A DNA stretch of 64,000 nucleotides from Paraburkholderia phosphatilytica. Its GTDB lineage: Bacteria > Pseudomonadota > Gammaproteobacteria > Burkholderiales > Burkholderiaceae. The notes beneath the pieces are model-generated. The model searched no databases and was not told the origin of the DNA. It saw only the letters and a program-made list of their open reading frames with translations. The position numbers and the translations under genes are program-made. Shown piece by piece: positions 1 through 9,167 of the stretch; positions within the stretch are counted from its first letter, which is position 1; every line of letters begins with the position of its first letter. Location: the NCBI RefSeq assembly GCF_003443895.1, contig NZ_QQOA01000012.1, positions 149,340 through 213,339 of the forward strand. Reading direction: 5' to 3'.

Positions 1-176
1 TCATCGAGATGGTGCAGAAGCATCGGCACATCAAGCTGTCCGGTCAGGACCGGCTGCGGATCGAAACCCGCAGCCCGGACATCGCGGTACGCGTCGCGAC
101 GGTGAAGGAGACGCTGCGCTCGCTCGGCCAGCCTTCGAAGGGTGCGCCGGCGGCGGGACGCGTCGCCGCGTCGTAG
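1..176 (+). CDS. 3' end of an unidentified protein (5' truncated by window edge)
   Basis: An open frame enters from the left edge (first full codon at 3) and gives 57 residues before a TAG at 174-176. It is rich in Arg/Lys/Val and ends in a Gly/Ala-rich tail, with normal high-GC third positions, so it looks like genuine coding sequence. I do not recognise the family from this C-terminal piece. It lies on the same strand as the M20 peptidase that follows 45 bp later, so the two could share a transcript. The product is left unnamed. Confidence 0.55.
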   Translation, partial: IEMVQKHRHIKLSGQDRLRIETRSPDIAVRVATVKETLRSLGQPSKGAPAAGRVAAS

Positions 177-221
177 CGCGTTTTCGCTGGCTACGCTCTC
201 TTGGCACAGGCTCTCCACGAC

Positions 222-1493
222 ATGCCCGAAGACGACGTTCCCGTCGATTCGATCGTTACGCTGCTGCGCGAACTCGTGGCAATTCCGAGCCGCGGCGATG
301 CCGGCAGCGCACGCGACGATCACGAGCCCGTGCTCGCGTGCATCGAAGCGTGGCTCAACGGCCAAGGCGTTCCTCATCAACGTCTGCTGGCTGCGGACGC
401 CACAGCGGCGGTGGGCATCGTCGCGCAGGTCGAAGGCCTGGCGCCGGCTCCGCGCGAATGTCGCCGGTGGTACGTGCTGAACGCGACGCTCGACACCGCC
501 GGTTTTGGCGATCCGCAATCCTGGATGCGCCCGCCGCTCGACGCGGCGATCGTCGACGGCTGGCTCACCGGTCGCGGCGCGGGCGACAGCAAGGCGGGCG
601 CGGCGATCTTCGCGCATCTGCTCGCGTCGTTCGCGGCACGGCGCGACCGCTTCGCGGGCACACTCACCGCCCTTTTCGACGTCGACGAACACAGCGGCCG
701 GTTTGGCGGCGCACGCGCATTCTTCGATCGCGATACGCCGGTGCTGCCAGTGAATGGACACTCGCAGGCGCCGCGCCCCGACGGCGTCTTCATCGGCTAT
801 CCTGGCATCGATCGCGTGATGGTCGGCGCGCGCGGTTTTCTGCGCGCCCGGCTGACCGTGCGTGGGATCGCCGCGCATTCGGGCGGGTCGAGTTCGCGCG
901 GCCTGAGCGCGCTGCTGCGTGGCGCGGCGCTTGCGCAGACACTCGCCGCGTTGCCGCTCGTGCCGGTCAAGACAGCGCCCATCGACAGCGCCTTCGACAA
1001 GCCTGCGCAACTCACGCTCACCAGCCTCGCCGCAGGAACCGGCGGCTTCACGCAGGTGCCGGACCGCTGCGAGCTCGCGCTGGACATCCGTCTCACGCCG
1101 TCCTTCGACGCTGACGAAGCACGACGCACCGTGCAGCACGCAGTCGCCACGCACGACACCGCCTACCCGCCCGATCTGGCCACGACGATCGACTGGCTGC
1201 CGGGCTGGCCCGCGTACCGGATCGCCGATACGCATCCGCTGCTCGCCGCGCTCGATGCTGCCGCGCGCAACGAACTGCACGCCGCGCTGCCGCATGCCGT
1301 GGCGGGCCCGTCGAACATCGGCAACTATCTGGCGTCGCTCGGCGTGCCGGCGCTGTGCGGGTTCGGCATCCGTGCCGAAGGCATCCACGGCGCCGACGAG
1401 CGCATCGGACTGGCCGGCATCCGCACGGTTTATCGCATCTACGAGGATGCGCTGCACACGCTGCTGCAAGGCACGCCTCGGGCCCATCCATAG
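222..1493 (+). CDS. M20-family metallopeptidase/amidohydrolase with atypical metal-ligand motifs
   Basis: A 423-residue protein with the ArgE/DapE/aminoacylase layout: N-terminal catalytic part, inserted dimerisation domain (about residues 190-300, ending in a DIRLTP strand) and a C-terminal GIHGADERIG motif that carries the conserved distal His. The GRGAGDSKAG motif supplies the bridging Asp (about 122). Two usual ligands look changed. The canonical HxD reads T-L-D (89-91), and the DEE pair reads D-E-H (155-157), keeping the catalytic Glu but replacing the ligand Glu by His. The ATG at 222 was chosen; an in-frame TTG at 201 would add seven residues. It lies 112 bp upstream of argE on the same strand and is a divergent paralogue. 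Its substrate is unknown, perhaps an N-acyl amino acid or dipeptide. Confidence 0.8.
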   Translation: MPEDDVPVDSIVTLLRELVAIPSRGDAGSARDDHEPVLACIEAWLNGQGVPHQRLLAADATAAVGIVAQVEGLAPAPRECRRWYVLNATLDTAGFGDPQSWMRPPLDAAIVDGWLTGRGAGDSKAGAAIFAHLLASFAARRDRFAGTLTALFDVDEHSGRFGGARAFFDRDTPVLPVNGHSQAPRPDGVFIGYPGIDRVMVGARGFLRARLTVRGIAAHSGGSSSRGLSALLRGAALAQTLAALPLVPVKTAPIDSAFDKPAQLTLTSLAAGTGGFTQVPDRCELALDIRLTPSFDADEARRTVQHAVATHDTAYPPDLATTIDWLPGWPAYRIADTHPLLAALDAAARNELHAALPHAVAGPSNIGNYLASLGVPALCGFGIRAEGIHGADERIGLAGIRTVYRIYEDALHTLLQGTPRAHP

Positions 1494-1605
1494 CCGCTCG
1501 CAGCCGCCGCGATACATCGCAACGGGCTCCGGATTGCTGCGCCGCGCCAGACCCGTCCAGCATTTTTTTGAGTATGATCGATAGACTCACAAGCTGGAGT
1601 CCGCT

Positions 1606-2832
1606 ATGTCCCACGTCGCTGATGCAGCGTCCGCCTCGTCCGTTTCAAACGCGTCGTCCCCGGCTTCGCTGCGCTGGATCGAACGGCTCGTATCGATCGA
1701 TACAGTCAGCCGCAACCCGAATCTCGGCCTGATCGAGACGGTGCGCGACGAGTTGCGCGCGCTCGGCGTGCAGTCCACGCTCACGCACGACGACAGCGGC
1801 AAATGGGCGAACCTGTTCGCGACGATCCCCGCGCACAACGGCGACACCAACGGCGGCATCGTGCTGTCGGGTCACACCGACGTGGTGCCGGTGGACGGCC
1901 AGCAATGGGACAGCGATCCGTTCAGGCCTGAAGTACGCGACGGGCTGATGTTCGGCCGCGGTACGTGCGACATGAAGGGCTTCATTGGCGCGGCGCTGAC
2001 GCTCGTGCCCGACATGCAGCGTACGAAGCTCGCGAAGCCGATCCATCTCGCGTTCTCGTTCGACGAGGAAGTGGGCTGTGCCGGCGCGCCGCTGATGATC
2101 GCCGACCTGATGAAGCGCGGCGTCAAGCCGGACGGCTGCATTGTCGGCGAGCCGACCAGCATGCGCCCGATCATCGCGCACAAGGGCATCAACGCATACC
2201 AGTGCTGCGTGCGCGGCCATGCGGCACATTCGTCGCTGACGCCGAAAGGGCTCAACGCGATCGAATACGCGGCGCGCCTGATCTGCCACATCCGCGACAT
2301 CGCCGACCAGTTCCGCGCGGAAGGTCCGTTCGACGAGTTCTACGACGTCCCCTTCACCACCGCGCAGACCAGCACGATCCAGGGCGGCAACGCGATCAAC
2401 ACAGTGCCGGCCGAATGCCGCTTCCAGTTCGAATTCCGCAATCTGCCCACGCTCGACCCCGAGCCGATCTTCCGCCGCATCGAGCAGTACGCGAACGAGA
2501 CGTTGCTGCCGAAGATGAAGGCCGAACACGCGGTGGCCGCGATCGAGTTCACGAAGATCGCCGCGGCACCCGGACTCGACGCCGAGGAACAGGCCGCGAT
2601 CACGCAACTGGTGCGGGCGTTGACCGTCAACCAGGACAAGCGCAAAGTCGCATACGGCACGGAAGCGGGCCTCTTCTCGCTCGCGGGCATTCCGAGCATC
2701 GTGTGCGGCCCGGGCAACATCGAGCAGGCGCACAAACCGAACGAATACGTGTCGCTCGAACAGCTGGCCGCGTGCGAAAACTTCCTGCACAAGTTCATCC
2801 ACAGCATGTCGGTGGACGTGCACGCAGTCTGA
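1606..2832 (+). CDS. argE: Acetylornithine deacetylase
   Basis: A 408-residue cytosolic zinc enzyme that hydrolyses N2-acetyl-L-ornithine to ornithine and acetate in linear arginine biosynthesis. All M20 catalytic signatures are present: SGHTDVVP (His90, Asp92), GRGTCDMKG (bridging Asp122), FDEEVGCAG (catalytic Glu154, ligand Glu155), and a C-terminal region with GTEAGLFS and EQAHKPNEYV. Length and motifs match ArgE rather than DapE. A GGAG Shine-Dalgarno sits just before the ATG. The gene ends in a 9-bp tandem repeat that contains its stop codon. It is followed on the same strand by a PLP enzyme, so an amino-acid catabolic or biosynthetic unit is plausible. Confidence 0.92.
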   Translation: MSHVADAASASSVSNASSPASLRWIERLVSIDTVSRNPNLGLIETVRDELRALGVQSTLTHDDSGKWANLFATIPAHNGDTNGGIVLSGHTDVVPVDGQQWDSDPFRPEVRDGLMFGRGTCDMKGFIGAALTLVPDMQRTKLAKPIHLAFSFDEEVGCAGAPLMIADLMKRGVKPDGCIVGEPTSMRPIIAHKGINAYQCCVRGHAAHSSLTPKGLNAIEYAARLICHIRDIADQFRAEGPFDEFYDVPFTTAQTSTIQGGNAINTVPAECRFQFEFRNLPTLDPEPIFRRIEQYANETLLPKMKAEHAVAAIEFTKIAAAPGLDAEEQAAITQLVRALTVNQDKRKVAYGTEAGLFSLAGIPSIVCGPGNIEQAHKPNEYVSLEQLAACENFLHKFIHSMSVDVHAV

Positions 2833-2850
2833 GCAGTCTGAGCAGTCTGA
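2824..2850 (+). repeat. Three tandem copies of GCAGTCTGA at the argE stop
   Basis: GCAGTCTGA occurs three times head to tail. The first copy encodes the last two residues and the stop of argE. Because the unit is 9 bp, the next two copies place two further in-frame TGA codons. The repeat looks like slippage-type duplication of the 3' end. No function is claimed. Confidence 0.85.
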
Positions 2851-2899
2851 GTCGGGTCGAACACATCGAACACGCTGGCCAACCGTCGCTTCCCACGCC

Positions 2900-3922
2900 A
2901 TGTCGACAGCCACGCCGCAACACACGAACCACACGATCGACGGCGAGCCGATCCCCACGCTCGACGACATCGCCGCGCAGCATTTCGCGCTCACGCCGTG
3001 GGTGCTGCGAACGCCGGTGTTCGACCGGCACGACTTTCCGTCGCTCGAAGGCACGCTGATCAACTTCAAGTTCGAGCTGTTGCAGGCAAGCGGCAGCTTC
3101 AAGGCGCGTGGCGCGTTCACGAACCTGCTCGCGCTCACCGACGCCGAGCGCAACGCCGGGGTCACCTGCGTATCGGGTGGCAATCATGCAGTCGCCGTGT
3201 CGTATGCGGCGATGCGCCTCGGCATCGGCGCGAAGGTCGTGCTGTTTCGCAGCGCGAATCCGGCACGCGTCGAGCTATGCCGCCGCTATGCGGCCGAGAT
3301 CGTGGTCGCGGAGACGGCGGCGGAAGCCTTCGAAATCGTGAGGCGCATCGAAGCCGAGGAGGGCCGCTACTTCGTGCATCCGTACAGCGGCTACCGGACC
3401 GTGCTCGGCACGTCGACGCTCGGCTACGAATGGGCGACGCAAACGCCGGACCTGGACGCGGTGATCCTGCCGATCGGCGGCGGCGGTCTCGCGGCGGGCG
3501 TCTCCACCGCGCTCAGGCTCGCGAATCCGCAGGTGCATGTGTACGGCGTGGAACCGGAAGGCTCGGATGCGATGTCGAAGAGCTTCGCCGCGAACCACAC
3601 GGTGCGGATGGGCCAGATGCATAGCATTGCCGATTCATTGATGGCGCCGCACACGGAGGAATACAGCTACCAGCTGTGCCGCCGTCACATCGACCGGATC
3701 GTGACGGTGTCGGACGATGCGCTGCGTGCGTCGATGCTCACGTTGTTCGCGCAACTGAAACTCGCGGTCGAGCCGGCATGCGCGGCCGCCACCGCGGCGC
3801 TGCTCGGTCCGCTGCGCGAAACGCTGCAAGGCAAGCGGGTCGGCGTTCTGCTCTGCGGGACGAACACCGATCCGGTTGCGCTCGCGGCCCATCTGGAGCG
3901 TGCGGGAAGCGCCCAGAACTGA
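2900..3922 (+). CDS. PLP-dependent threonine/serine dehydratase-family enzyme
   Basis: A 340-residue fold-type II PLP enzyme resembling catabolic threonine dehydratase, serine racemase and hydroxyaspartate dehydratases. The Schiff-base lysine is Lys68 in GSFKARGA, the substrate loop is SGGNHA (92-97), and the phosphate-binding tetraglycine loop is IGGGGLAAG (GGGG at 193-196). The regulatory ACT domains of biosynthetic IlvA are absent, which fits a short catabolic or racemase-like enzyme. Likely chemistry is deamination of L-threonine or L-serine to the 2-oxo acid plus ammonia; racemase or beta-hydroxyaspartate dehydratase activity cannot be excluded. It starts 67 bp after argE on the same strand and ends 113 bp before mscL. 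Confidence 0.82.
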   Translation: MSTATPQHTNHTIDGEPIPTLDDIAAQHFALTPWVLRTPVFDRHDFPSLEGTLINFKFELLQASGSFKARGAFTNLLALTDAERNAGVTCVSGGNHAVAVSYAAMRLGIGAKVVLFRSANPARVELCRRYAAEIVVAETAAEAFEIVRRIEAEEGRYFVHPYSGYRTVLGTSTLGYEWATQTPDLDAVILPIGGGGLAAGVSTALRLANPQVHVYGVEPEGSDAMSKSFAANHTVRMGQMHSIADSLMAPHTEEYSYQLCRRHIDRIVTVSDDALRASMLTLFAQLKLAVEPACAAATAALLGPLRETLQGKRVGVLLCGTNTDPVALAAHLERAGSAQN

Positions 3923-4035
3923 ACCCGGATTCGGTCCGGAAATATGGATGCGCCTGGAACCTGTTCGATATTCCCTACCCTAACCGCATTCCTGGTGGCT
4001 ATCATGTCGCCATCGATAACGAGGAGGATCGATCT

Positions 4036-4479
4036 ATGAGCATCATCCAGGAGTTCAAGGAGTTTGCGGTCAAGGGCAACGTGATGGATCTGGCCGTTGG
4101 CGTGATCATCGGCGGGGCGTTCTCGTCGATCGTCAATTCGGTCGTTAAAGATCTGATCATGCCGGTGATCGGAGTCGTGACCGGCGGTCTCGACTTCTCG
4201 AACAAATTCGTCAGGCTCGGCGACATACCAGCCAACTTCAAGGGCAACCCGGAATCGTACAAGGACCTGCAGGCGGCGGGCGTCGCCGCGTTCGGCTACG
4301 GCTCGTTCATCACCGTGCTGATCAACTTCATCATCCTCGCGTTCATCATTTTCCTGATGGTGAAATTCATCAACAACCTGCGCAAACCGGCTGAAGCCGC
4401 GCCGGCCGCGCCGCCGCCCACGCCGGAAGACGTGCTGCTGCTGCGCGAAATCCGCGATTCGCTGAAGGCACCGCGCTGA
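4036..4479 (+). CDS. mscL: Large-conductance mechanosensitive channel
   Basis: A 147-residue inner-membrane channel that opens under membrane tension to release solutes on hypo-osmotic shock. The N-terminal amphipathic helix ([11 protein letters not shown]), first transmembrane helix with the glycine-rich gate ([16 protein letters not shown]), periplasmic loop, second helix ([18 protein letters not shown]) and the cytoplasmic helix after an Ala/Pro linker ([13 protein letters not shown]) are all in the expected order. The frame is open much further upstream, but the ATG at 4036 has an excellent GAGGAGG Shine-Dalgarno 8 bp upstream and begins exactly at the family N-terminus. It is followed at once by a strong hairpin. 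Confidence 0.96.
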   Translation: MSIIQEFKEFAVKGNVMDLAVGVIIGGAFSSIVNSVVKDLIMPVIGVVTGGLDFSNKFVRLGDIPANFKGNPESYKDLQAAGVAAFGYGSFITVLINFIILAFIIFLMVKFINNLRKPAEAAPAAPPPTPEDVLLLREIRDSLKAPR

Positions 4480-4489
4480 AGTGTTAAAT

Positions 4490-4528
4490 GTCGCGGCTCA
4501 GCGTGTCGTCGACACGCTGAGCCGCGAC
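4490..4528. terminator. Hairpin between convergent mscL and hybrid kinase gene
   Basis: A perfect 18-bp inverted repeat (arms 4490-4507 and 4511-4528, 3-nt loop) sits in the 50-bp gap between the ends of mscL (plus strand) and the hybrid kinase gene (minus strand). No long T tract follows on either side. It is probably a bidirectional transcription end, or it acts as an mRNA-stabilising hairpin. Confidence 0.6.
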
Positions 4529-4529
4529 G

Positions 4530-6515
4530 TCAGGCCGGAGTGCGTCCGGCCTTGCGGTCCGCTTCGTTCTGGATCAGCAGTTCGAGCTGACCGAAGTTGA
4601 CCGGCTTCGTCAGATGCGAATTGAAGCCGGCCGCGATGCAGCGGCGCACGTCTTCGTCGGTGCCGAAGCCGGTGAGCGCAATCGCCGGCGCCTCGGAGCG
4701 CTCGCGGAACGACTTGATGAAATCGAGGCCCGTGCCGTCCGGAAGGCCGATATCGCTGACCACGAGGTCGAACTCGAGCGACTGCGTCGCCGCCAGCGCA
4801 TCGGCCACACGCCCGACCGTCGTCACGTCGTGCCCCAGGCCGCGAATCAGTTGCGCCATCACCTCCGCCGTGTCGAGGTGATCCTCGACCAGCAGAATGG
4901 CCAGCGCGCTGGCCGGATGCGCCGCGGCGGCGTCCGCCTGCACCGCCTCGGGCGGCGGCGGCAACGCGGTCGGCAGCGTGATCGTGAAGGTCGCGCCGCA
5001 ATGCGCGCCCGGGCTGCTCGCGACCACCGTCCCGCCATGTACGTCGGTCAGCGCCTTCGTGATCGCAAGGCCGAGCCCGAGTCCGCCGAACTGCCGGTTG
5101 GTGTTCTCACTGCCCTGCTCGAACGCCTTGAACAGCTTGCCGATCTGCTCCGGCTCGATGCCGATGCCGGTGTCCTCGACCTCGATCTGCACGTGCATCC
5201 GCTCGTCGCGCGTGCGCACGAAGATATGGCCGCCATCCGGCGTGAACTTGGCCGCATTGCGGATCAGATTCCACAGCATCTGCTGTAGCCGCGCGCGATC
5301 GCCGAGCACGTAGTGATGCTGCGCGGCCGCGTCGATATGCACGTCCTGCTGCTTCACCTGGATCTCGCTGCGGAACAGGTCGAGCACGCTGTCGATCAGG
5401 TCGTGCACGTCCACCGTTTCCAGCGACAGGCGCAGCTTGCCGTTGGTCACGCGCGTCAGATCCAGCAGGTCGTCGATCAGGCGTGCTTCGAGTTCGATGT
5501 TGCGGCGGATCATCCGCACGCTCGCCCGCGCGTTGTCGGGCAGCTCCGGCACCAGCTCGAGCACCCGCGTGCCCGCCAGCACCGGCGTGAGCGGCGTGCG
5601 CAGTTCGTGCGACAGCATCGCGAGGAAGCGGTCTTTCGCGCGGTTCGCCTCTTCCGCCGCCTGGCGCGCGGCCTGCTCGGACACGAGCAGCGCTTCGCGC
5701 TCCTCGATGGCTTCGCGCTGCGGATGGATGTCCGTGCAACTGCCGAACCAGCGCGTCACGCCGCCTGCCGCGTCGCGCACCGGCAGGATCCGCATGTCGA
5801 ACCAGCGCCATGCACCGTCGGCGCGGCGCAGCCGCAGTTCGCGCCGGAAGTCGTCCGCGCCGCTGCGCACGGCCTTCAGCCAGATGCCGCGAATGTCTTC
5901 GCGATCGTCCGGATGCACCGCATCGAGCCACGACAGACCCAGCGAGCACTGGGTATCGAGCCCGGTGTAGTCGTACCAGGGCTTCGACAGGAAATCGCAG
6001 TCGCCGTCAGCGCCGCATGCGAGCACGAGGTGCGGCAGCGCGTCGGACAGCATCCGGTAGTGCTGCTCGCGGTCGCGCAGCGCGGCGGCTTCGTCGGAGG
6101 CGCGCTGCAGGCGCACCTGGGTCAGCACGCGCTCGACCGCTTCCGGCAGGTAGTCGAGGTAGTCGCCGGATTTCGGCACCACGTCGGACACGCCCGCGCG
6201 CAGCGCTTCGATCACGCGCGATTCGTCGGTGAAACCGGTCACCAGAATGGCCGGAATACGGATGCCTTCCGCGCGCAGCCGGCGGAAGAAATCGAGGCCT
6301 GTATCGACGCCGGAGAGCTGGTAGTCGAGCACCAGCAGATCGGGCGCGGCCGTGTCGATCGAGCGGCGCGCGCCCGCCAGGTCGCCGGAAATCGCGACCT
6401 TGAAGCCTGCCCGTTCGAGCGACTTGCGCGCGAGCCGCAGGATGCCGTCGTCGTCGTCGACGACGAGCACACAGGCCGGGGTTAGCGACAGGGCGGTCGA
6501 TGCGTGGTCGGTCAT
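4530..6515 (-). CDS. Hybrid sensor histidine kinase (REC-PAS-HisKA-HATPase-REC)
   Basis: A 661-residue cytosolic signalling protein without membrane segments. In order it has an N-terminal receiver (acidic DDDD at 20-23, phospho-Asp64), a PAS domain (about 150-265), a short coiled coil, HisKA with His303 in MLSHELRTPL, an HATPase domain (N box near 417-424, G1 EDTGIGI at 447-453, G2 GGLGLGLAI at 477-485), an Ala/Pro linker and a C-terminal receiver (phospho-Asp588, conserved Lys in LTKPVN). It is the last gene of a three-gene minus-strand unit after a membrane kinase and a lone receiver. The N-terminal receiver may take phosphate from the partner kinase, giving a branched phosphorelay. No DNA-binding output domain is encoded in the unit. 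Confidence 0.9.
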   Translation of the reverse strand: MTDHASTALSLTPACVLVVDDDDGILRLARKSLERAGFKVAISGDLAGARRSIDTAAPDLLVLDYQLSGVDTGLDFFRRLRAEGIRIPAILVTGFTDESRVIEALRAGVSDVVPKSGDYLDYLPEAVERVLTQVRLQRASDEAAALRDREQHYRMLSDALPHLVLACGADGDCDFLSKPWYDYTGLDTQCSLGLSWLDAVHPDDREDIRGIWLKAVRSGADDFRRELRLRRADGAWRWFDMRILPVRDAAGGVTRWFGSCTDIHPQREAIEEREALLVSEQAARQAAEEANRAKDRFLAMLSHELRTPLTPVLAGTRVLELVPELPDNARASVRMIRRNIELEARLIDDLLDLTRVTNGKLRLSLETVDVHDLIDSVLDLFRSEIQVKQQDVHIDAAAQHHYVLGDRARLQQMLWNLIRNAAKFTPDGGHIFVRTRDERMHVQIEVEDTGIGIEPEQIGKLFKAFEQGSENTNRQFGGLGLGLAITKALTDVHGGTVVASSPGAHCGATFTITLPTALPPPPEAVQADAAAAHPASALAILLVEDHLDTAEVMAQLIRGLGHDVTTVGRVADALAATQSLEFDLVVSDIGLPDGTGLDFIKSFRERSEAPAIALTGFGTDEDVRRCIAAGFNSHLTKPVNFGQLELLIQNEADRKAGRTPA

Positions 6516-6565
6516 GCAGCTTTCTCTTGCAACTCGTTATCCGCGATAGCGTGGGTCATCGCGTG

Positions 6566-7060
6566 TCAGCGTCCGGCAAGGCGCAGGTTCTGCGGCAGCT
6601 TGACGACCTGCAAAAAGAAGCCGAGGCGGCGGACGGCCTCGATGAAGGCATCGTATTCGACCGGCTTCGTGATGTACACGTTGCAGCCCAGTTCGTAGCA
6701 CCGCTCGATCTCGCGCGGATCGTCGGTGGTGGTCAGCACGATCACGGGCACCGCCGCGGTGGCGGGCTCTTCCTTCAGGCGGCGCAGCACCTCGAAGCCA
6801 TCGACGCGCGGCATCTTCAGATCCAGTAGCACCACGAAGTTGGTCAGCTCCAGGCGCGGCTTGACGGCGGGGTCCGCCGCGGTCAGCGCGGCCGTGTTCG
6901 GCGCCGGTGTGCCGAAGAAGTAGTCGAGCGCTTCCTGGCCGTCGGAAAAGCGCACGAAACCGTTTGAAATGCCGGCCCGGCGCAGATTGCGCTCGACGAG
7001 CGTCGCATGGCCGTCGTCATCCTCGATCAGTACGATGCCGACCGCGTCCCCGTGATTCAT
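6566..7060 (-). CDS. Single-domain response regulator (CheY/Rcp1-like)
   Basis: A 164-residue stand-alone receiver. The acidic pocket is EDDD (13-16), the phospho-acceptor is Asp80 in VVLLDLKMPRVDG, the switch Thr lies in VLTTTDD and the conserved Lys in YITKPVEYDAF. The insertion before the Asp strand and the overall length match the Rcp1-type receivers that pair with phytochrome-like or CHASE3 kinases. There is no output domain, so it probably shuttles phosphate or acts through protein contact. It lies 55 bp after the membrane kinase and 50 bp before the hybrid kinase, all on the minus strand, which supports a single operon. Confidence 0.88.
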   Translation of the reverse strand: MNHGDAVGIVLIEDDDGHATLVERNLRRAGISNGFVRFSDGQEALDYFFGTPAPNTAALTAADPAVKPRLELTNFVVLLDLKMPRVDGFEVLRRLKEEPATAAVPVIVLTTTDDPREIERCYELGCNVYITKPVEYDAFIEAVRRLGFFLQVVKLPQNLRLAGR

Positions 7061-7115
7061 GATGCCTCCGTACCCATTACCTCGTTATCGCCACCGCTCG
7101 CGCAACCCGGTCCCG

Positions 7116-8741
7116 TCATGCGCGCCGCATCGCCTGCTCCGGAAGCGCCGCGAAAAACGTCGAGCCGCGCCCTTCTTCCGATTCGACCCACACCCGTCCG
7201 CCCAACCGTTCCACGATACGCCTCACGACCGCCAGGTCGACGCCATCGCCCTGCGACACGTCGCCATGCAGCCGCTGGAACGCATGAAACATCTTCGGCA
7301 TGTAGGCGGCTGGAATACCGAGCCCGTTGTCGCGCACATAGTAGGTGCGCGTGCGGGTGACGTGCGGCTCGCCCGGCGGCTCGGGTTCCAGCGCCCCCAC
7401 CTCGATCACGCCCGGCCGGCCCGGATCGAGAAAATTCACCGCGTTGCCGATCAGGCTCGTGAACACCTGGCCGATCGCACCCGGATCGCCCCACGCCGGC
7501 GGCAGCTCCTGCAGCTCGATCCGCGCGCCGCGCGAGTCGATCCGCGTCTGCAGCGAATCGACCACCCGCCGCACCACCTGCCCGACCTGCACCCGCTGCC
7601 ACTGGTATTCGAGGCGCCCGGCCCGGGAAATCCGCAGCAGCGCCTCGATGATCGCGGCCGCGCGGGTCACGGCGGAACGCAGAAAGCCGAGCGACTCTTC
7701 CACGTCGCCGTCGAGCACCGTGGTGAGCCGCGAGCGTTCCGCGTCCGGCAATCCGGCCGCGGCGACCGTCGCGCGCAGTTCGTCACACGATACCTGCAAC
7801 TCCTTCGAAAAACCTTGCAGATTCACGAGCGGCGAGCGCAGATCGTGCGACACGCTGTAGATGAACATTTCGTTGTCTTGCGTCTCCTGGCGCAGTTCCT
7901 CGTTGACCCGCGCCAGCTCCTCCGCGCGCTCTTCCAGCCGGTCTTTCAGCGCCGCCTGTTCGCGATCCGCGATCCGCAGGCGCGCGGCCGTCTGGTGCAG
8001 CACCGCGTCGAGCGCGGAGATTTCGTCGTTTCCGGACAGCGCAACGGTCAGCCGCTGATCGCTGCCAAGCCGCTTCGCGTTGGCCGTCAGCGCGGCGAGC
8101 CGGTTGCCGATGTTGCGCGCGAACAGCAGCGCCGCGACCGCCCACACCAGCATCGACGCGAGCACTGCCGCCATCAGCGTGAGCTGCTGGCGCTGGCGGT
8201 TGCGCGCGAGCGACTCGCTCTGCTGCGTGTTCGCCTGGGATTCGTCGGCGAGAAACGCATCCAGTTCGCTGCGAAACGCGGCGACTTCGCTGGGCAGTTC
8301 TTCGCCCGTCAGCGGAAACGCCTCCTTCATCTGCGCGGCCGTGAGCGGCGCGGTCAGATTGTCGAGCCGCTCGCTCAGCGCGGCCACCTTGAGCCGGTAC
8401 GCCTCGACGTCCGAACGCATCCGCCGCAACCGTTCGATCTGCTGCGCATTGCCCGCGACCAGTGCTTCGAGCCGCGTCAGCCGGTCGGTCAGTTCGATCC
8501 AGACACCGCGCTGGTCGATGAACGACGCATCGCTGACGACGATCGCGGTGCGTACCCGCGCCGCTTCGCGTAGCAGCGGGTCGACGAGCGCCGATGCCTG
8601 ATACAGGACCTGGCGGCTCGTGCTCGCGCCCTGCTCGGCGCGCGCCGTGCGCTGCTGCGCGTCGAATACCGCGGTGACGAGCGCAAGCTCGATCAGCCCC
8701 GGCACGGCAATCAGCAACAGGCCCTTGGTAAGTAGTCTCAT
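7116..8741 (-). CDS. Membrane sensor histidine kinase with CHASE3-like sensor domain
   Basis: A 541-residue kinase counted from the ATG at 8741; the frame stays open upstream to 8825, but the N-terminal membrane helix begins right after 8741. Transmembrane helices are at about 6-26 and 188-208, flanking a helical CHASE3-like periplasmic domain, followed by a HAMP-like linker and coiled coil, then HisKA with His299 in YSVSHDLRSPL and an HATPase domain. The ATPase G1 box (DNGLGIP) is normal, but the G2 box reads GDGVDLAVV instead of GxGLGL, a pattern seen in phytochrome-type kinases. It is the first gene of the unit, so it is probably the signal input for the receiver downstream. The stimulus is unknown. 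Confidence 0.87.
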   Translation of the reverse strand: MRLLTKGLLLIAVPGLIELALVTAVFDAQQRTARAEQGASTSRQVLYQASALVDPLLREAARVRTAIVVSDASFIDQRGVWIELTDRLTRLEALVAGNAQQIERLRRMRSDVEAYRLKVAALSERLDNLTAPLTAAQMKEAFPLTGEELPSEVAAFRSELDAFLADESQANTQQSESLARNRQRQQLTLMAAVLASMLVWAVAALLFARNIGNRLAALTANAKRLGSDQRLTVALSGNDEISALDAVLHQTAARLRIADREQAALKDRLEERAEELARVNEELRQETQDNEMFIYSVSHDLRSPLVNLQGFSKELQVSCDELRATVAAAGLPDAERSRLTTVLDGDVEESLGFLRSAVTRAAAIIEALLRISRAGRLEYQWQRVQVGQVVRRVVDSLQTRIDSRGARIELQELPPAWGDPGAIGQVFTSLIGNAVNFLDPGRPGVIEVGALEPEPPGEPHVTRTRTYYVRDNGLGIPAAYMPKMFHAFQRLHGDVSQGDGVDLAVVRRIVERLGGRVWVESEEGRGSTFFAALPEQAMRRA

Positions 8742-9167
8742 GTCCGCTCGTAGCGCGTCGATGCCCTGAAAGCAACAATGGCCGAGGTTCGATCCGATTG
8801 CGTACGAATTCAGAGGCCGGGCCATTATCGACGCGAATCAGCCTGATTTCAACGTCACGCATGCAAGAGTTCCCACATGGGCTTACCCACATTTCGCGAC
8901 GTTTTTTTTACGGTGTCGGAATCCTTTGCGCGACGCATGCGACTATGATGGAACGTGATGGAACGGAATGCGGAAGCCGTAAGCACGACGGCGCATCCAC
9001 GGCAGTGCGGCAGGTTCGTTGCGAATTGCTGCTGCGCACTGAAACGCGCGATCACCGTGAATACGGCATTTTCGTATGCTATAAAAGATCGACGTGCGGC
9101 GCGCGAAGCCGGGAGTGGTCGCATGAGGACGCTGCGTTTCTTGCAATTCTTTTTCAGGCGAATTTTT
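8742..9167. other. Intergenic region between divergent genes
   Basis: 426 bp holding the divergent promoters of the kinase operon (minus) and the hypothetical gene at 9168 (plus). It is visibly less GC-rich than its surroundings, with a T-run near 8905 and an AT-rich TATAAA-like stretch near 9079. Short frames here show atypical codon use, and I support no gene in it. Confidence 0.4.

Noticed and set aside
1645..3183. Long 512-residue minus-strand frame across argE and the PLP enzyme
   Set aside because: It is rich in Arg, Ala, Val, His and Asp without any domain, as expected for antisense reading of high-GC genes, and it covers two clear plus-strand genes.
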